Counted from the first letter of the stretch, positions 1 through 11,180 are shown. The stretch: DNA of 64,000 nucleotides from Asterella californica (GCA_036924285.1 JAYKYS010000012.1:8060001-8124000); one strand, 5' to 3'. Numbers and translations are program-made. The notes: generated by a model not told the origin, from the letters alone.

Positions 1-420
1 GCTGTTCTTGACCAAGATTGATTAGTTCTTGCAAGGTAGCACGGCTGGCCAAACCTTGAGAGGTAACCGATAAACCGAGCACAAATTCATGCACTGGCGA
101 AACTACAAGTGCAACAGACTGCTATTGGAAAGAACTAATTTAATCCACATATCAATTTATTACCTATTAACCTATTCTGAAAAAAGAGTTAGGGGTATAA
201 ATTAAAACTTGCTGCACTCTACCATCGGAAGATGGAGGTCTGAGAGGTGAATAATATGCATGCTTGCACGGAAAGATATTAAATCACTCTTTGGTATCTT
301 ACAAGCAATTTCATGTTTTGGCTACTCACTAGACTGACGTTTCGTCAACCTTAAACCCTAATCGTTGAAACTATCGTCTTAGCTTGTATCATCTACGTCG
401 AACTCTTGAAAGTATCTTAC
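1..420. other. No gene seen
   Basis: I see no coding region, RNA gene or repeat that I can support here. If the secreted-protein exon at 421-610 belongs to a larger minus-strand gene, its downstream exons would lie in this stretch, but I could not identify one. Confidence 0.4.
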
Positions 421-610
421 CATCGTAGTCACTGTAAGTGTTGACAGTTCCGTTGATACTGAAGTTCTGTTGAAAAGAAAATCTCTGTCGCGAACTTGTA
501 TGCACAGCCGTAAGCAGCATAAGGCACTTGGTCCAGCAGATTAAGACCAGTAAATTAGGAGTCCACTTCCTGGCCATGGTCGCTTTGTTGTCCGTCAGGA
601 GAACTAGCAC
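421..610 (-). CDS. First exon of a small secreted protein, paralog 1
   Basis: The minus-strand frame opens with two possible Met codons; the second, at 575-577 (MARKWTPN...), gives the better signal peptide, a hydrophobic run rich in Leu, Ile and Cys ending near AVHTSS. After it comes a short region with INGTV and SDYDG. A consensus splice donor (GGTAAGATA) lies directly after the DYDG codons at 420/421. If it is ignored, the frame stops at 389. The same layout, at about 70% nucleotide similarity by eye, recurs at 2009-2177 on the same strand, so this is one of two tandem paralogs. I infer a secreted peptide or apoplastic protein made of more than one exon. I do not recognise the family and could not find exon 2. 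The shared signal peptide, INGTV motif and donor position argue against a chance open frame. Confidence 0.45.
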
Positions 611-1882
611 TAATATTAATGTTCAAGACGATAAAGAAGATCCCGGTTCTTGGAGAGAGAGTGCATGTGCATGGTAAAGACTGCCTTGTAATATACACAC
701 CAGCAACCAACCGGAGCAAGAACGGTTTCAAAATTCAGAATGGCTGGGAATGGTTTCATGCATACAAAAGATGTAACGGTTTTTCTCAGTGATGATCACC
801 TTGCTCACCGAAGAGAGAAAAGGATTGCAACTGGTCAGCAATCTTGAGGAGAATATAAACGTAAGCAAGCTACATGAATTCATCACAACTGATTAATTCG
901 CATGCTAAAATCTTTTTTTACCGATATCAGTTAGTTAGCAAGAACGGTTATAGGAAGCACTCGTTTCAGACGAGTCACTGAGAAGTTCACTTGCTTTGCA
1001 AAACTTCCGATCGCTCCATAACATTAAAGTTGTCTAAGTAACTAACTAAAATTGTGGATTTACATTCCACACTGTCATGATCTTTTTGGATAGTAAGATT
1101 ACGATGTGTAATCTCACGATCTCTTCAAAGGATAGTGTACGTTACGGCATTTGAAGACACGAGAAATACTCGTGAGAAAACCTCACTCGAAAAGCGATAG
1201 TGCTTTACGAAGTCGATAAACATGTGAACGTTGCAAACCTGGTTGTCTTAAGCTTGATTAGTTGCGCTATAATCCAGTTGGGATCATGATAGTTTGGAAT
1301 CATTGCTTGCACTGTAATCGGAATTTTGGAAGAAGATCGAGATATGACCACCGAATCAACTTGGGAGGAAAGGTGAACCGCTTTAATCAGTTTTCTTAAG
1401 CCAGAAATCGTGAGTCAACATGCACATGTACATCTGCTCGATAGTCAAATGATATCGATGATAAAAGAGTAAGTCTGAAGTGACATTTTGTAGGTTTCTC
1501 GAAGATCTAGATCTCGAACGTGTAGATTGGACTACTAGCATACCTCCAATTACCAGAAGGAGCTAAGCTAGCATGTACCTAGAACCAAACTAAATGCTTT
1601 GAGCATCGTACTTTAGGTTTCTATTTAGTCTATATCTTCGAAAACGCCGGACGCCTGGAGTTCCACGTATACGTACATAGAAGGACCTCCCCAAGAAACA
1701 CGATTCTAGATCTCATGTGCAACAGCACAGGCCGATCAAACCGTAGGGCCCATGAGGCTTGCAGCAGCAATACGAGAAGCTGCAGTTCCCTGTGCACATC
1801 ACAAACTTTGTCAGAAGTGAAAACAACACCCTTGCTCCACAATCATCAACGAGAAAAGCATCAGCATTAAAACATTAGAGGA
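611..1882. other. No gene seen
   Basis: Short open frames occur (for example 1630-1842, minus), but none shows a motif, a splice context or similarity to the paralogous exons on either side. If paralog 2 has more exons they should lie here; I could not recognise them. Confidence 0.4.
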
Positions 1883-2030
1883 AACGATAGTCATAATCCG
1901 TGTCGTCTAATTCAAACTGTAGAAAGTCCCTCACCATAGGAGTCACTAGTACTGTCAACGATAGTCATAATCCGTGTCGTCTAATTCAAACTGTAGAAAG
2001 TCCCTCACCATAGGAGTCACTAGTACTGTC
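1883..2030. repeat. Perfect 74-bp tandem duplication
   Basis: Two identical 74-bp copies lie at 1883-1956 and 1957-2030, each beginning AACGATAGTCATAATC. A third copy begins at 2031 but diverges after five bases. The unit covers the end of the secreted-protein exon (paralog 2) with its splice donor, so it duplicates a donor site. Identity of the two copies suggests a recent event. Confidence 0.95.
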
Positions 2031-2177
2031 AACGACAGTTCCGTTGATATATCTGGCAAGAGTTCCGTTGAAACCTCTCGCAGAAGTTGTATGCGCCATC
2101 ATAAGAAGCACAAAGCAGCAGCCGCGAAGATTAGGAACGCAGTTGAGGGGCATACTTTTACGTGCGTTCATGATCAA
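2009..2177 (-). CDS. First exon of a small secreted protein, paralog 2
   Basis: The minus-strand frame starts at one of two close Met codons (2175-2177 or 2169-2171, the latter reading MNARK). It has a signal-like stretch rich in Cys, Leu and Met (CCFVLLMMAHTTS), then NGT and INGTV motifs, and ends at SDSYG directly before a GTGAGG donor at 2008/2009. Paralog 1 has the equivalent ARK start, hydrophobic core, HT(T/S)S boundary, INGTV and SDYDG followed by a donor, so the two exons are clearly related. The tandem duplication next to it repeats the exon end and the donor about 74 bp downstream, which could create an alternative splice site. Function and family are unknown to me; secretion is inferred from the N-terminus only. 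Confidence 0.45.
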
Positions 2178-2231
2178 CGGCTACCTTCAACAATATTGAA
2201 TGCATATGCACGCATTTAACGTTCAAGGCCG

Positions 2232-3938
2232 CTACAATTGTCCGTCAGCTGCGTATTTTGTAACATCCAGGCAAGTCTTAAGTGCGGACAGGAGGAAGAA
2301 CGCAACAAATATGACAAAAGAACAAGCTACCAGGGGATTGGAGCAATTAGGACTCCACAATGTTGCGTACGAAGTTTTCCATCTATTCTTAACGTGCTTG
2401 TGGAGATCATAGTAAATTCGAACCCAAGGGTCTATCAGAAGAGCAGTTTCCAGCCCACTGTCGATGTCCCTCGCTGAACGAATCACGTTCTTCGGCATAG
2501 CAAGATGACTGTGGATCACTCCGGATCGAATGAGTAATGGACCATCCTCTGTCTCCTCTATCAAGCAGGGCATAGCTTGTATTAACATAAATTCGCACAT
2601 AACCGTTTTGATATACGGGAGCTAGCTGCTCGTAATAAAACTGCGGGGTTGCGGAGGACGCGCTTGGTTTCATGTCTCTCTGGGAAGCGCCAGAGATGCT
2701 CGGCATCCCGTTATGGACGGAAAGCAGCAAGGCTCACGGAGCAGCAAGAGAGAAGGCCCGAAAAGCAACAAAAGGAGCTCAGTACCCTTCAAAAGTCAAA
2801 ATTTCGGAATGAAGGGCTGGCGAGGCAAGTTGCCACTCCTCTCCGTCTCACTTCAGCCTCCCTGAAGAGATCTGTTGCAGAGGGGATTCGTTCCTCGTTC
2901 CATATGATGATTGGCCTTTGATCCCGTCTTCTTCTTAAACTGCTCAAATTGGGAGCTCGAGAGGTCGAGGATGTTCGGGCAACCAGTTGCAACCAACTGG
3001 TAACCACGTGAATACACTGGAGAACTTGTGCTTGTAGGTCTTGTCCCAATCCTCCCCAAAAATGTCGAAGTCTCTTCTCGATGGCCAGTCCTTACTCCAT
3101 GGCTTAGTCTGATCATTAGGGATATCGATTGAGCTCAAGGTATTACCTTCTTCGAGGTCGCCTCTCCGCATCCCTGCTTGCAGTTGGGAGCTTACGAACG
3201 TATCGCTCTCATCTTCAGCAGCTGCACACCCCGGTGGTGGTGGATTGTCCTCAGCCTGCTCTGAACATGAAAGAAGTGCAGGGACAACAGCAGCCCTTAA
3301 CTTCTCGACAGCAATTATGGCGTTCGAGGCTAATATCCATATATATATACCCGGATCCGGAAGGAAGAAGATCGGGCTAATTACTAGTTCGAGCTCTTCT
3401 TTGGAGCCGGGGCATAAAATTCTGCACCTGCAGCTTGATGACTCCCGCAGCAGTGTGTTCTGCACCTGCAGCTTGATGAACTCCCGCACTGATGGTCGAC
3501 CAAACTCAAATCCCACCTCAGGAACACCGGAAATCTCGAACTTCTTGTCTTCGATGAGGCTTTTGATGGCTGATCATGAAAAACAGGCGCAGTAATCGTA
3601 TAAGGTCCGCTTGCTTGTACGAACTTCCGAGGTCTGTAGTTAAACCTCTGCAAGGCTTCTAGTTTCAAATTCACGTTTCTCCCCACTTCCAACGTCAAGC
3701 GGGTGCCGGTATCGTCTATCATGATCTGATTTCTGATCAGCACTGCCACTTGTTGCAGTACTAGTCTGGAACTTGAATCACTCTCACTCGCGAGAATGTT
3801 GACTGAGTCCTCGAGATCACCTTGAGCTGTAACGTTTTCTTCACCTTCGAACTCGGCTTCAATCTCAGGAGTCGCAGACGCCATGCGCGTTTGGACGGTT
3901 GAAGAGGCACGGGGGACGACTGAACTGAGACCATGCAT
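2232..3938 (-). pseudogene. DUF247-like protein relic, frameshifted
   Basis: The clearest part is the C-terminal piece at 2600-2232. It has a FMLIQ..PCLIEETEDGPLLIRSGVI segment, then WVRIYYDLHKHVKNRWKTSY and NP, then a hydrophobic segment (VACSFVIFVAFFLLSAL) near the end. In plant DUF247 proteins a similar order occurs: F/MD-L-N-EDV-LR-GII, an RW.aW.a.L element, NPW, and one C-terminal transmembrane helix. Upstream segments (3938-3567, 3566-2944, 3116-2853, 2730-2590) read coherently only by changing frame near 3565, 2990 and 2594. One coherent stretch reads DKKFEISGVPEVGFEFGRP. I infer a decayed membrane protein gene of about 570 codons. The N-terminal half does not match DUF247 well and could be lineage-specific. 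Start assigned at 3938 only because the frame opens there. Confidence 0.5.
3422..3488. repeat. 38-bp tandem repeat inside the DUF247-like relic
   Basis: The segment CTGCACCTGCAGCTTGATGA occurs at 3422 and again at 3460, followed by ACTCCCGCA in both copies (one has an extra A). A 38-bp duplication is not a multiple of three, so it adds a frameshift inside the coding frame and supports the pseudogene call. Confidence 0.85.
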
Positions 3939-5551
3939 GCAAAGCAGTGAGCTGAAAGTGAAGTGTTCATGATTAACTCTGAGGAAAGCATATGCCTGAA
4001 TGCACTTAAGTTAAATCGGTCTCCCATCCATGCGTTTCGTCCACCTAGTTATTCTCATAGCTAGCCGTACTTTGTTTTGCAACTGGTGCAGCACTCGTCA
4101 TAGATGACCCCTGTTGCTTTCGAAGACGGTGGTGTGATGATACGAGCCAGAATCGGCTGAAGAGTCAAGATTTTGGCACGGCTCCAAGGAGATGATCTGG
4201 TTATCTTGCTGTGCATCCAGGAAGTAATGTACAGAACTGGAACGGGGTGGCGTTCGTAAAGTAAATTAGAAAAGTTTATGAGTACCTCTTTTACCTCAAT
4301 GATGTAATACTAGTGATCTAGATCTTCGATTCAATGTGAGTTGCTGGAATTTCGTAGCTAGGCTACATTTTTAATTAGTCTTAATGACGATGGATTCATT
4401 TGGACCGACACAGCGCAACGTTGATGACGTTCCACAGGATCATGTGCAATATATGGAAATTTTCTTGTTGTCGGCTTCAGTAGCATTCCTCGGACCAGGA
4501 GGTAGAGGATGAGAACGTCATAGGTTCTCAATTCTCTTTCCACCTTAAGGTTGTGTTCCAAATAGAGATCTTTCCAATCGCGAGGAGTGAAATATATCGT
4601 GATGAGGCAGTTCGGAATGAATGTCAGCCCTCGAGTCCTGAGTTGCACGCTCGATTGCGAGCAGCAATGAGAAGAGATCTCGGTTTTTGGCTTCTAGGAT
4701 CACCAGTTTGGGAGTCGTGCCACTCGGATCTCGAGACGATTAATATTTGAGGAAGAGTTATGTGTTAACGTTTTTCGCTCTTGGTCCAGCTCTCAGAAAG
4801 TTGTCCATTGCTAGGGACAGATTGTCCTTCCTGATACCTCCTCTGTTGATGATCCAAGAGGTCTCGTCCATCACCCTCTACTTCCTGTGTACATGTGCGG
4901 AGTTGTTGCAGGAAGGGACAGTTGAGGAGCTTGAGAATTCGAAGATGGTGGCCTAGGCCTGGCAGTAACACACCATCGAATCTGATCTGGGTGTCCAGAC
5001 AAAGCAAACACTTGGGTGACGGATGCATGCTGGATTGAACGTCTTGACCATCTTCCATCAACTTCACATCGATGTCCATTGTGAGGAATCCGAACGCAAT
5101 TCTCTGCATCTCGAGCGTCGACTGGTGACGGCCTCCCATGGCCAAACGTAGTTGAGGATGTACATACTTTAGTTATCTAGTCGCTATCGAACCCCCAGAG
5201 AGTGGTGACGCACGCGTAAGCGCGACGCATTGGTTCGCTATCGAACCACAATGAGCTCATCACGATGCGTTTCGCGATGACTTTCCGAATTCGGACGGCC
5301 ATGGAGTGGGCATGCATACGTCATTTGTCTAATACGTCGAATGTTTTGTTTCGCTCTCTGAAGCTCCCAGTCTTGTGCTTGAGCTTCTCGTATGTAGTTC
5401 CACCATCGATGGCGCCCGCAATCCTTGAAGAAGTGACCGATCGACGAGCATGCTCGTTGCTCGACAACGGCGCCGTTGTCCACCCACCTCCAACTCAGAC
5501 CAGCAAAATCAACACGAATGAAGTGAAGCCGATCGGTAAGGCAAACAAAAG

Positions 5552-5577
5552 TACCCCATTGTCCGGACAATGGGGTA
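5552..5577. repeat. Perfect 26-bp palindrome
   Basis: TACCCCATTGTCC is followed directly by its exact reverse complement GGACAATGGGGTA, with no spacer. It lies four bases before a second inverted repeat (5582-5629). A perfect spacerless palindrome of this length is unexpected by chance in 64 kb. Confidence 0.95.
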
Positions 5578-5581
5578 TTTC

Positions 5582-5629
5582 AGAAAATCCTGGATATCTT
5601 CCTATGCTGCAAGGTTTCCAGGATTTTCT
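5582..5629. repeat. 13-bp inverted repeat with 22-nt loop
   Basis: AGAAAATCCTGGA at 5582-5594 pairs exactly with TCCAGGATTTTCT at 5617-5629. As RNA this would fold into a 48-nt stem-loop. No transcript or small-RNA evidence can be read from sequence alone. Confidence 0.9.
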
Positions 5630-6068
5630 TGGCACTGAGAGGGTTAGACCTCGAGCTCAGTCGGATGGCTCTCAATGTCACAGATATCGATGGGTGTCAC
5701 TTGCAAATTAAAGAGACTGTACGTGATGATATACATATACTGGAGGTTGAGACGAGGATCTTGATGCCTTTGGTTTCTCCATTCCTCTGAGCTTCTCGCA
5801 AGTTGTCGATTCTAGCTGTGTAATAAGGAAGAAGAGGAGATCTGGAGGTGACAGGAACCCTGCGTGCCGCACTGTCGATCTATTAGGCATGCTCAGTCCT
5901 TTCTAACGACGCGGGGACTCATTCGAGTATTCGCTGGTGATTCGAAAAGTCCACCTCGATCTGCACACTGACCAGCTTTCACAGTACAGCATCGGATCCG
6001 TCACTTCATATATATAAATGCATTGCTAGCGCTTCTGAACTGGAACTCTCAAATTCAAGACTTCTTAC

Positions 6069-6358
6069 TGTTGACATGCGTAGTAGTACAAGCTCATGAA
6101 GTTTTGTAAGACTTTGAGCACAAGTCTTGTAAGACTTTGGACACAACTATGTTACGGAGACCTAACCCCAAAAGTCTTTTGACTCTCTTTATATATTGAG
6201 AAGAGGCTCTGCCCCTAAGTTAATCTCTTTAGTGATACTCTATTCGATCTTTTCTTCCTCTTGTGAAGGTTGCGAGAGCTTCCTTCCTTGTTAGAAGGTT
6301 TTCCTCCCCTGTTGGAGTGGTGCTATGAATTGAGTTCTTGCTGCCATACATCGTAACA
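6069..6358 (+). repeat. Copia 5' LTR
   Basis: This is the 290-bp LTR, with TG...CA ends. A TATA-like TTTATATATTGAG lies near 6188-6200 and is the likely promoter core. A short internal direct repeat (CTTGTAAGACTTTG and a variant) lies in the first 80 bp. Confidence 0.96.
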
Positions 6359-6369
6359 TGGTATCAGAG
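6359..6369 (+). promoter_or_regulatory. Copia primer-binding site, initiator Met tRNA
   Basis: TGGTATCAGAG begins at the first base after the 5' LTR. It is the usual plant copia sequence complementary to the 3' end of initiator methionine tRNA, where minus-strand DNA synthesis starts. Confidence 0.93.
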
Positions 6370-6959
6370 TTTGAGTGAAGGAATTAGAGATTGGAGGCAT
6401 ACAGAGGACTCAGATTGCAAGTGGAGGTGCTGCAATTTTTTGCACATGAAGATTTCTCTTGAGGCGGAACTCTAATAGACGTCCTTGCTGTTTGGAGCTA
6501 CTTTCGAAAGTCAGACATCATTTTTTCTGGTGCAGCAAGGAATGACAACATTGGTGACAAGTTCTGAATTTTTGAATTGTCCCTCTCCTGTATTTGTTGT
6601 GTGTTTTTTGTGAGAGTTTTCACAATTATAGTCAATCAACAAGCTTTGACTGCATTTTTTAGGATCTTCTACTCATTTTTAGCCAAAACAGACAAAATCA
6701 TCCTCGTGAAGATTTCACAATATCTACCCAACGAAATTTTTCTGGACTCATTCTGAGCTATTTCATTTTAAGGCATACAGTCAACTGTACTTTGACCACA
6801 TATTTGAAGATGTAAACGACATCTTTTAGACATTCTGACAGTTTGCGTCACACAGACCTACGTCTATATAATCATAGAATCAACATTTCTATCACTGTGT
6901 GAAATTTCGATTTGTTCGGAGACACTGTTTGTATCTTCGTTTCTTACGTCTAATCCATC

Positions 6960-7793
6960 ATGAGTAGAATAGATACGTTTTCAGCCATTACCGGTGAACC
7001 TTTAGACAAAAACAACTACTCCATATGAATGTATCGCATGTCCTCTTTCTTGAAAGACCAAAGCCGGTTTGGCTTGGTCACAGGGACAGATGCGAAACCC
7101 GTTGGAGTTGATACAGATCCTGATGTTGATGCATGGAACAAACGAGCTTGTCAAGTTGTGCATTATCTTTCTTTGTGTGTCTCACCTTCCATGTTTGGTT
7201 ACATACAGTATGTTGATACCCCCAAGAGGTCTGGGATGCACTAGCTAATGTTTTCCAGACATCTACCAAAGCTCGTAAGTTACAACTCAAGCAGCAACTC
7301 TTAGATGTTAAGAAGGGTTCATTGAGCATTACAGATTATGTTTGTCAAGTGCGAGGTCTAGTTGAGCAGCTTAACAACATAGGGGTGAAAGTCGAGGATG
7401 ATGATCTCATCCTACACACCATCAATGATCTTGGGAAAGAGTACAAACCTTTCGAGACTTCCATTGCTGTCATGGATACTTTTCTCAAGTTCGATGAGTT
7501 GATTCCTATGTTAGTGTCAGAAGAGATTCGTCTTCAGGGCAATGGTGGTTCTATCTCATCACAAGAGCAAGCTTTCTTTGCTGGAGGTAGAGACAGAGGA
7601 CGAGGAAAGAGCTTCGGTGGTAGAGATAAGAACCGATTTGGTTCTTCTGGTCGAGGTCAGTTCTCTCAGCAGCAACAGAACCTTCGACCTGATCATCAGC
7701 AACAGCAAGCTAAAGGCGGGGGTGAGTAGCGGTTCTGTGCATACTGCAAAACCAAAGGTCATGTGATCAAGACCTGCTTCAAGAGGTAAGCAG
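6960..7793 (+). pseudogene. Copia gag, broken
   Basis: The reading frame starts at the ATG at 6960 (MSRIDTFSAITGEPL). In-frame TGA at 7026-7028 falls where related elements have Trp before MYRMSSFLKDQ. A one-base loss near 7226 shifts the frame, which resumes as the segment ending SITDYVCQVRGLVEQL and LGKEYKPFETSIAVM. A further TAG at 7727-7729 precedes a CX2CX4HX4C zinc knuckle (CAYCKTKGHVIKTC, 7738-7777), the nucleic-acid-binding motif of gag. The protein would form the virus-like particle and package the RNA. Two of the breaks fit G-to-A or C-to-T change. Confidence 0.9.
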
Positions 7794-7828
7794 ACATCAG
7801 GTCTGGTAAGCTTCCACAGCAAAATTAT

Positions 7829-9674
7829 GTGTCGACAGAGGAACCTTTTTCAGATGGCAGTCTTTTAACGATGGCACATGTCATGGGTTCCATGAGCAAA
7901 CCTGCTGATGAGTGGTTTATTGGTTTTGGAGCTTCGAACCACGTGACAACATATGATGAATGGTTCAGCCAGAAGGAGCCACTGAAGACACCAGCAATAG
8001 TCTATACTGGTGATGATACCTAGCACAACATTACACATATGGGTACAGTTCCTCTATCTGTTGCATCTTCAAACATTTCTGCTCTAGGAGATGTACTATA
8101 TGTGCCATCATTACTAGAAATCTAGTCTCAGTAGGTCAGATGATGGAGCAAGGTTATCAAGTTCGATTCAACAGCAAGGGATGTATTGTTGAAACCAGTG
8201 ATAACAATGTAGTTGCCAGAGGGTCAAGAGTAGGAAGGTTGTTCAAATTGGATGTTGTTCAACCTCAACTTCAAGCTGCGATGTTTGTTCATACCTCTGG
8301 AGTCTCAGATTTGGAGATGTGGCATAAGAGAGTAGGTCATATGAACTATCAGCAGTTGAAGACCTTACCTACGTCAGAGTTAGTTACAGGTCTTCCCAAG
8401 TTCACATCTCCTATCCCATCTCAGATTTGTGAAGCTTGTCAGTTTGGCAAGCAAGCTAGGCAATCATTTCGCCATCAGGGCACTAGAGCTTCCAAGGTGT
8501 TGGAGTTGATACATTCTAATGTATGGACTGCATCTCAAGCAAGCTTGAATAGTTCTTAGTACTTTGTCTCATTCATAGATGACTTCTGGCGATTTACTTG
8601 GGTCTACTTCCTCAAGGTCAAGTCAGACGTCTTTGCTGTGTTTCAACATTCAAGATCCTAGTTGAGAAGCAGTACAACCATTGCATCCTACGGCTCCGTT
8701 CGGATGGAGGAGGCGAGTTCATCTCTCGCCACTTTGACACTTTTTTGCAAAAGCATGGGATCAAAAGAGAGGTCACGTGCAGCTACAGTCCGCAACAGAA
8801 TGGTGTAGCAGAGAGGAAGAACAGACACATTGCTGAGTCAGCACGTGCAATGCTGAATGAGAAGTCTATGCATAAGTATTATTGGACGGAAGCTGTTGCC
8901 TGTGTTGTCTACCTCATGAACCGTGCACCAACTGCAGCGGTACATAAGAAGACTCCCTATGAGGTATTGGCAGGCAAGAAACCAGACCTCTCATGTCTCA
9001 AAGTGTTTGGTTCTATATGTTTTGTACATGTACCAGATGAAAGGCGCAGCAAGTTGGACCCGAGAGCTGAGAAGTGTATCTTCTTAGGCTATGCGTCTGA
9101 TACGAAGGGATATAGGTGTTATATTCCAACTTCGAGGAGACTGCTCATCAGTAGAGGTGTTATTTTTGATGAGTTGTTATCTTGGTATCAAGCTACGTCA
9201 GGGTCTGTTGCTGTTTCACCTGTTCTATCCTCTGTCCAACCAGTTCAGGTTGGTTCTACAACAACTCAAGCCACTAGTTCAGGTAGTGGTGATAGTGTTG
9301 TCTTTGATCCAGTGCGCGTGAGAACTCCCTGGTCTGGCCAAGTCCCCGTAGTTGCTATACCTTCAGTTCAGGTCCCTCCACATGTTGTTCAACCTATACA
9401 GGTTGCACATTCCAACAGCTCTCCAGTGTTGCAGCAGATGATCAATAATCAGATATTGTGCATACTTTTGACGACCATGTCAGCAGCTCTCAGCCAAATC
9501 AAGGATCTGAAGCTGGACCATCAGGTCAATCTGATTTGCGGAGGTCCACTAGAGCAAGACATCATGTCCAATGTTTTCAGTGTGAAGGTTTCTTGGCTCA
9601 ACATCATGCATACATGGTGAATGTCGTACATGAGCAGGAACCGAATTCTCTTGAGGAGGCGATGCATCAGGAAG
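7829..9674 (+). pseudogene. Copia protease and integrase region, broken
   Basis: The protease site that normally reads DSGASNH reads GFGASNH at 7922-7939, so the catalytic Asp is lost. Pre-integrase follows at about 8310-8500, with WHKRVGH.N and a CEAC pair forming the HHCC finger. The first integrase aspartate, in the usual HSDVW, is Asn (codon 8518-8520). The second Asp (LRSDGGGEF, near 8690) and the Glu (NGVAERKNR, near 8815) are intact. The region from 8598 to about 9190 is otherwise coherent, with LMNRAPT and SCLKVFGSICFVHVP motifs. A TAG at 8557-8559 and frame changes near 8023-8110 and 8640 break the frame. Integrase would join element cDNA into the genome; here it lacks one metal-binding residue. 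Confidence 0.9.
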
Positions 9675-9679
9675 AATGA

Positions 9680-11133
9680 GTGCAAGCCATGCAAGTTGAG
9701 CTTTCAGCTTTGCACAATCAGCAGACTTGGGAGCTGGTTGATTTACCTTATGGTAAGAAAGCTATTGGTTGTAGATGGGTTTACAAGGTTAAGAGAAATT
9801 CAGATGGTCCAATCCACAGGCATAAGACGAGACTTGTGGCTAAAGGATATGCACAGCAGTATGGCCTTGACTTTGAGTAAACCTTCAGTCCGGTAGCCAA
9901 GATGACTTCGATACGTACCCTTGTGGCATTGGCTACAAATAAAGGGTGACAACTGCATCAAATGGATTTCAATAATGCCTTCTTGAACGGAGATCTGCAA
10001 GAGGAGGTCTACATGATGCAACCCCCTAGATACGAAGACCAAAGGTATCCAAATAAAGTTTGTAGACTCTAGAAGTCCTTGTATGGGCTTAAGCAAGCTC
10101 CAAGAGCTTAGAATGCCAAGATTAACTCGTTTCTACTATTGCTTGGCTTCCGTCTTTGTAGTTCAGACTCCTCATGTACTCTTTGCAACTCGATGATAAC
10201 ACAGTATTGATCATCATCTATGTAGATGATCTTGTTATCACTGGTACCTCTAAGAGCCTTATCAAGCAGGTGAAAGATCAGCTGAAAGGATAGTTTGATA
10301 TGAAAGATCTAGATGAGCTAAAGTACTTTCTAGCTATTGAGTTCATCAAGGATGGAGGTGATACATGGCTGTTATAGAGACAGTATGCTCTGAATAAGCT
10401 ATAACAGTTTGAGATGACAGCTTGTAAGCCTATCTCTACCCCTCTTGCATCTTCTCTGAAGTTGAATGTTGAGGATGGTGAGCTATTAGCAGATCCTAAT
10501 TTCTATAGACAGATTGTAGGTAGCCTGATCTACTTGACCATTACTAGACCTGATCTAAGTTATGCTGTAGGCTTAGTTAGTCAGTTCATGCAGACACCTA
10601 GGAAACCTCATCTTGATGCAGTTCGACGGATTCTACGATACATGAAGTTCAAAATCCAGTATGGACTTCACTACGCAGCGGGTGGTCCTCTCTTATTACA
10701 TGGTTTTACTGATGCAGATTGGGCAGGAAGTGGTCAAGATAGAAGATCTACATCAGGTTTTGTCTTCAGCCTTGGAGACTCTGCTGTTAGTTGGCAATCG
10801 AAGAAGCAACATACAGTTGCTCTGTCATCGACTGAAGCAAAATACAGAGGTGCCACTAATGCTACGTGTAAATCTGTTTGGTTTCACACCTTACTGAAAG
10901 ATATGGGTGTAGAATTTTTTGACCCTATTGTTTTACACACAGACAATATCAGCAGTATTAAACTTGCTTCTAATCTTGTTTTCCATGCTAGGACCAAACA
11001 TATAGAGGTTCATTATCACTTTATTCGAGAAAAAGTATTGGCTGGAGAGATAGATCTGAGATATGTACCTACAGGTGAATAAGTTGCTGATATATTCACT
11101 AAAGTTTTACCTAGAGATAAATTTGATATTTTC
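9680..11133 (+). pseudogene. Copia reverse transcriptase and RNase H, broken
   Basis: The RT begins at TWELVDLPYGKKAIGCRWVYKVK and keeps YVDD at 10219-10230. RNase H occupies about 10660-11133, with TDADWAG, STSGFVF, ALSSTEAKY, HTDN and VADIFTK motifs. Stops interrupt it at 9878-9880 (TAA for Glu), 9947-9949 (TGA for Trp), 10291-10293 and 10375-10377 (TAG for probable Gln), and 11080-11082 (TAA for probable Gln). Frameshifts lie in 10060-10200. The longest clean stretch is 10414-11079. The catalytic motif is intact, but the protein cannot be made as one chain. Confidence 0.92.
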
Positions 11134-11164
11134 AGATTATGTCTAGGTGTTAAAGATATTGATA

Positions 11165-11180
11165 TGAGCTTGAGAGGGAC
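11165..11180 (+). promoter_or_regulatory. Copia polypurine tract
   Basis: The purine-rich stretch TGAGCTTGAGAGGGAC directly precedes the 3' LTR, the expected place and composition for the plus-strand primer. Confidence 0.75.

Larger units (their letters stand above)
3939..6068. other. No confident gene; one weak LRR-like frame
   Basis: The best candidate is a 126-codon minus-strand frame at 4765-5145 containing HLRILKLLNCPFLQQL, which resembles one leucine-rich repeat. One repeat without flanking repeats is too little to call a gene. Overlapping frames at 5238-5570 and 5265-5711 cover each other on opposite strands and share the palindromes listed separately, so neither is supported. Confidence 0.35.

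Noticed and set aside
4765..5145. LRR or NB-LRR fragment
   Set aside because: Only one LRR-like motif (LRILKLLNCPFLQQL); no neighbouring repeats or NB-ARC motifs.
5265..5711. 148-codon open frame on plus
   Set aside because: It runs through both inverted repeats, has no motif and is covered by an open frame on the other strand.
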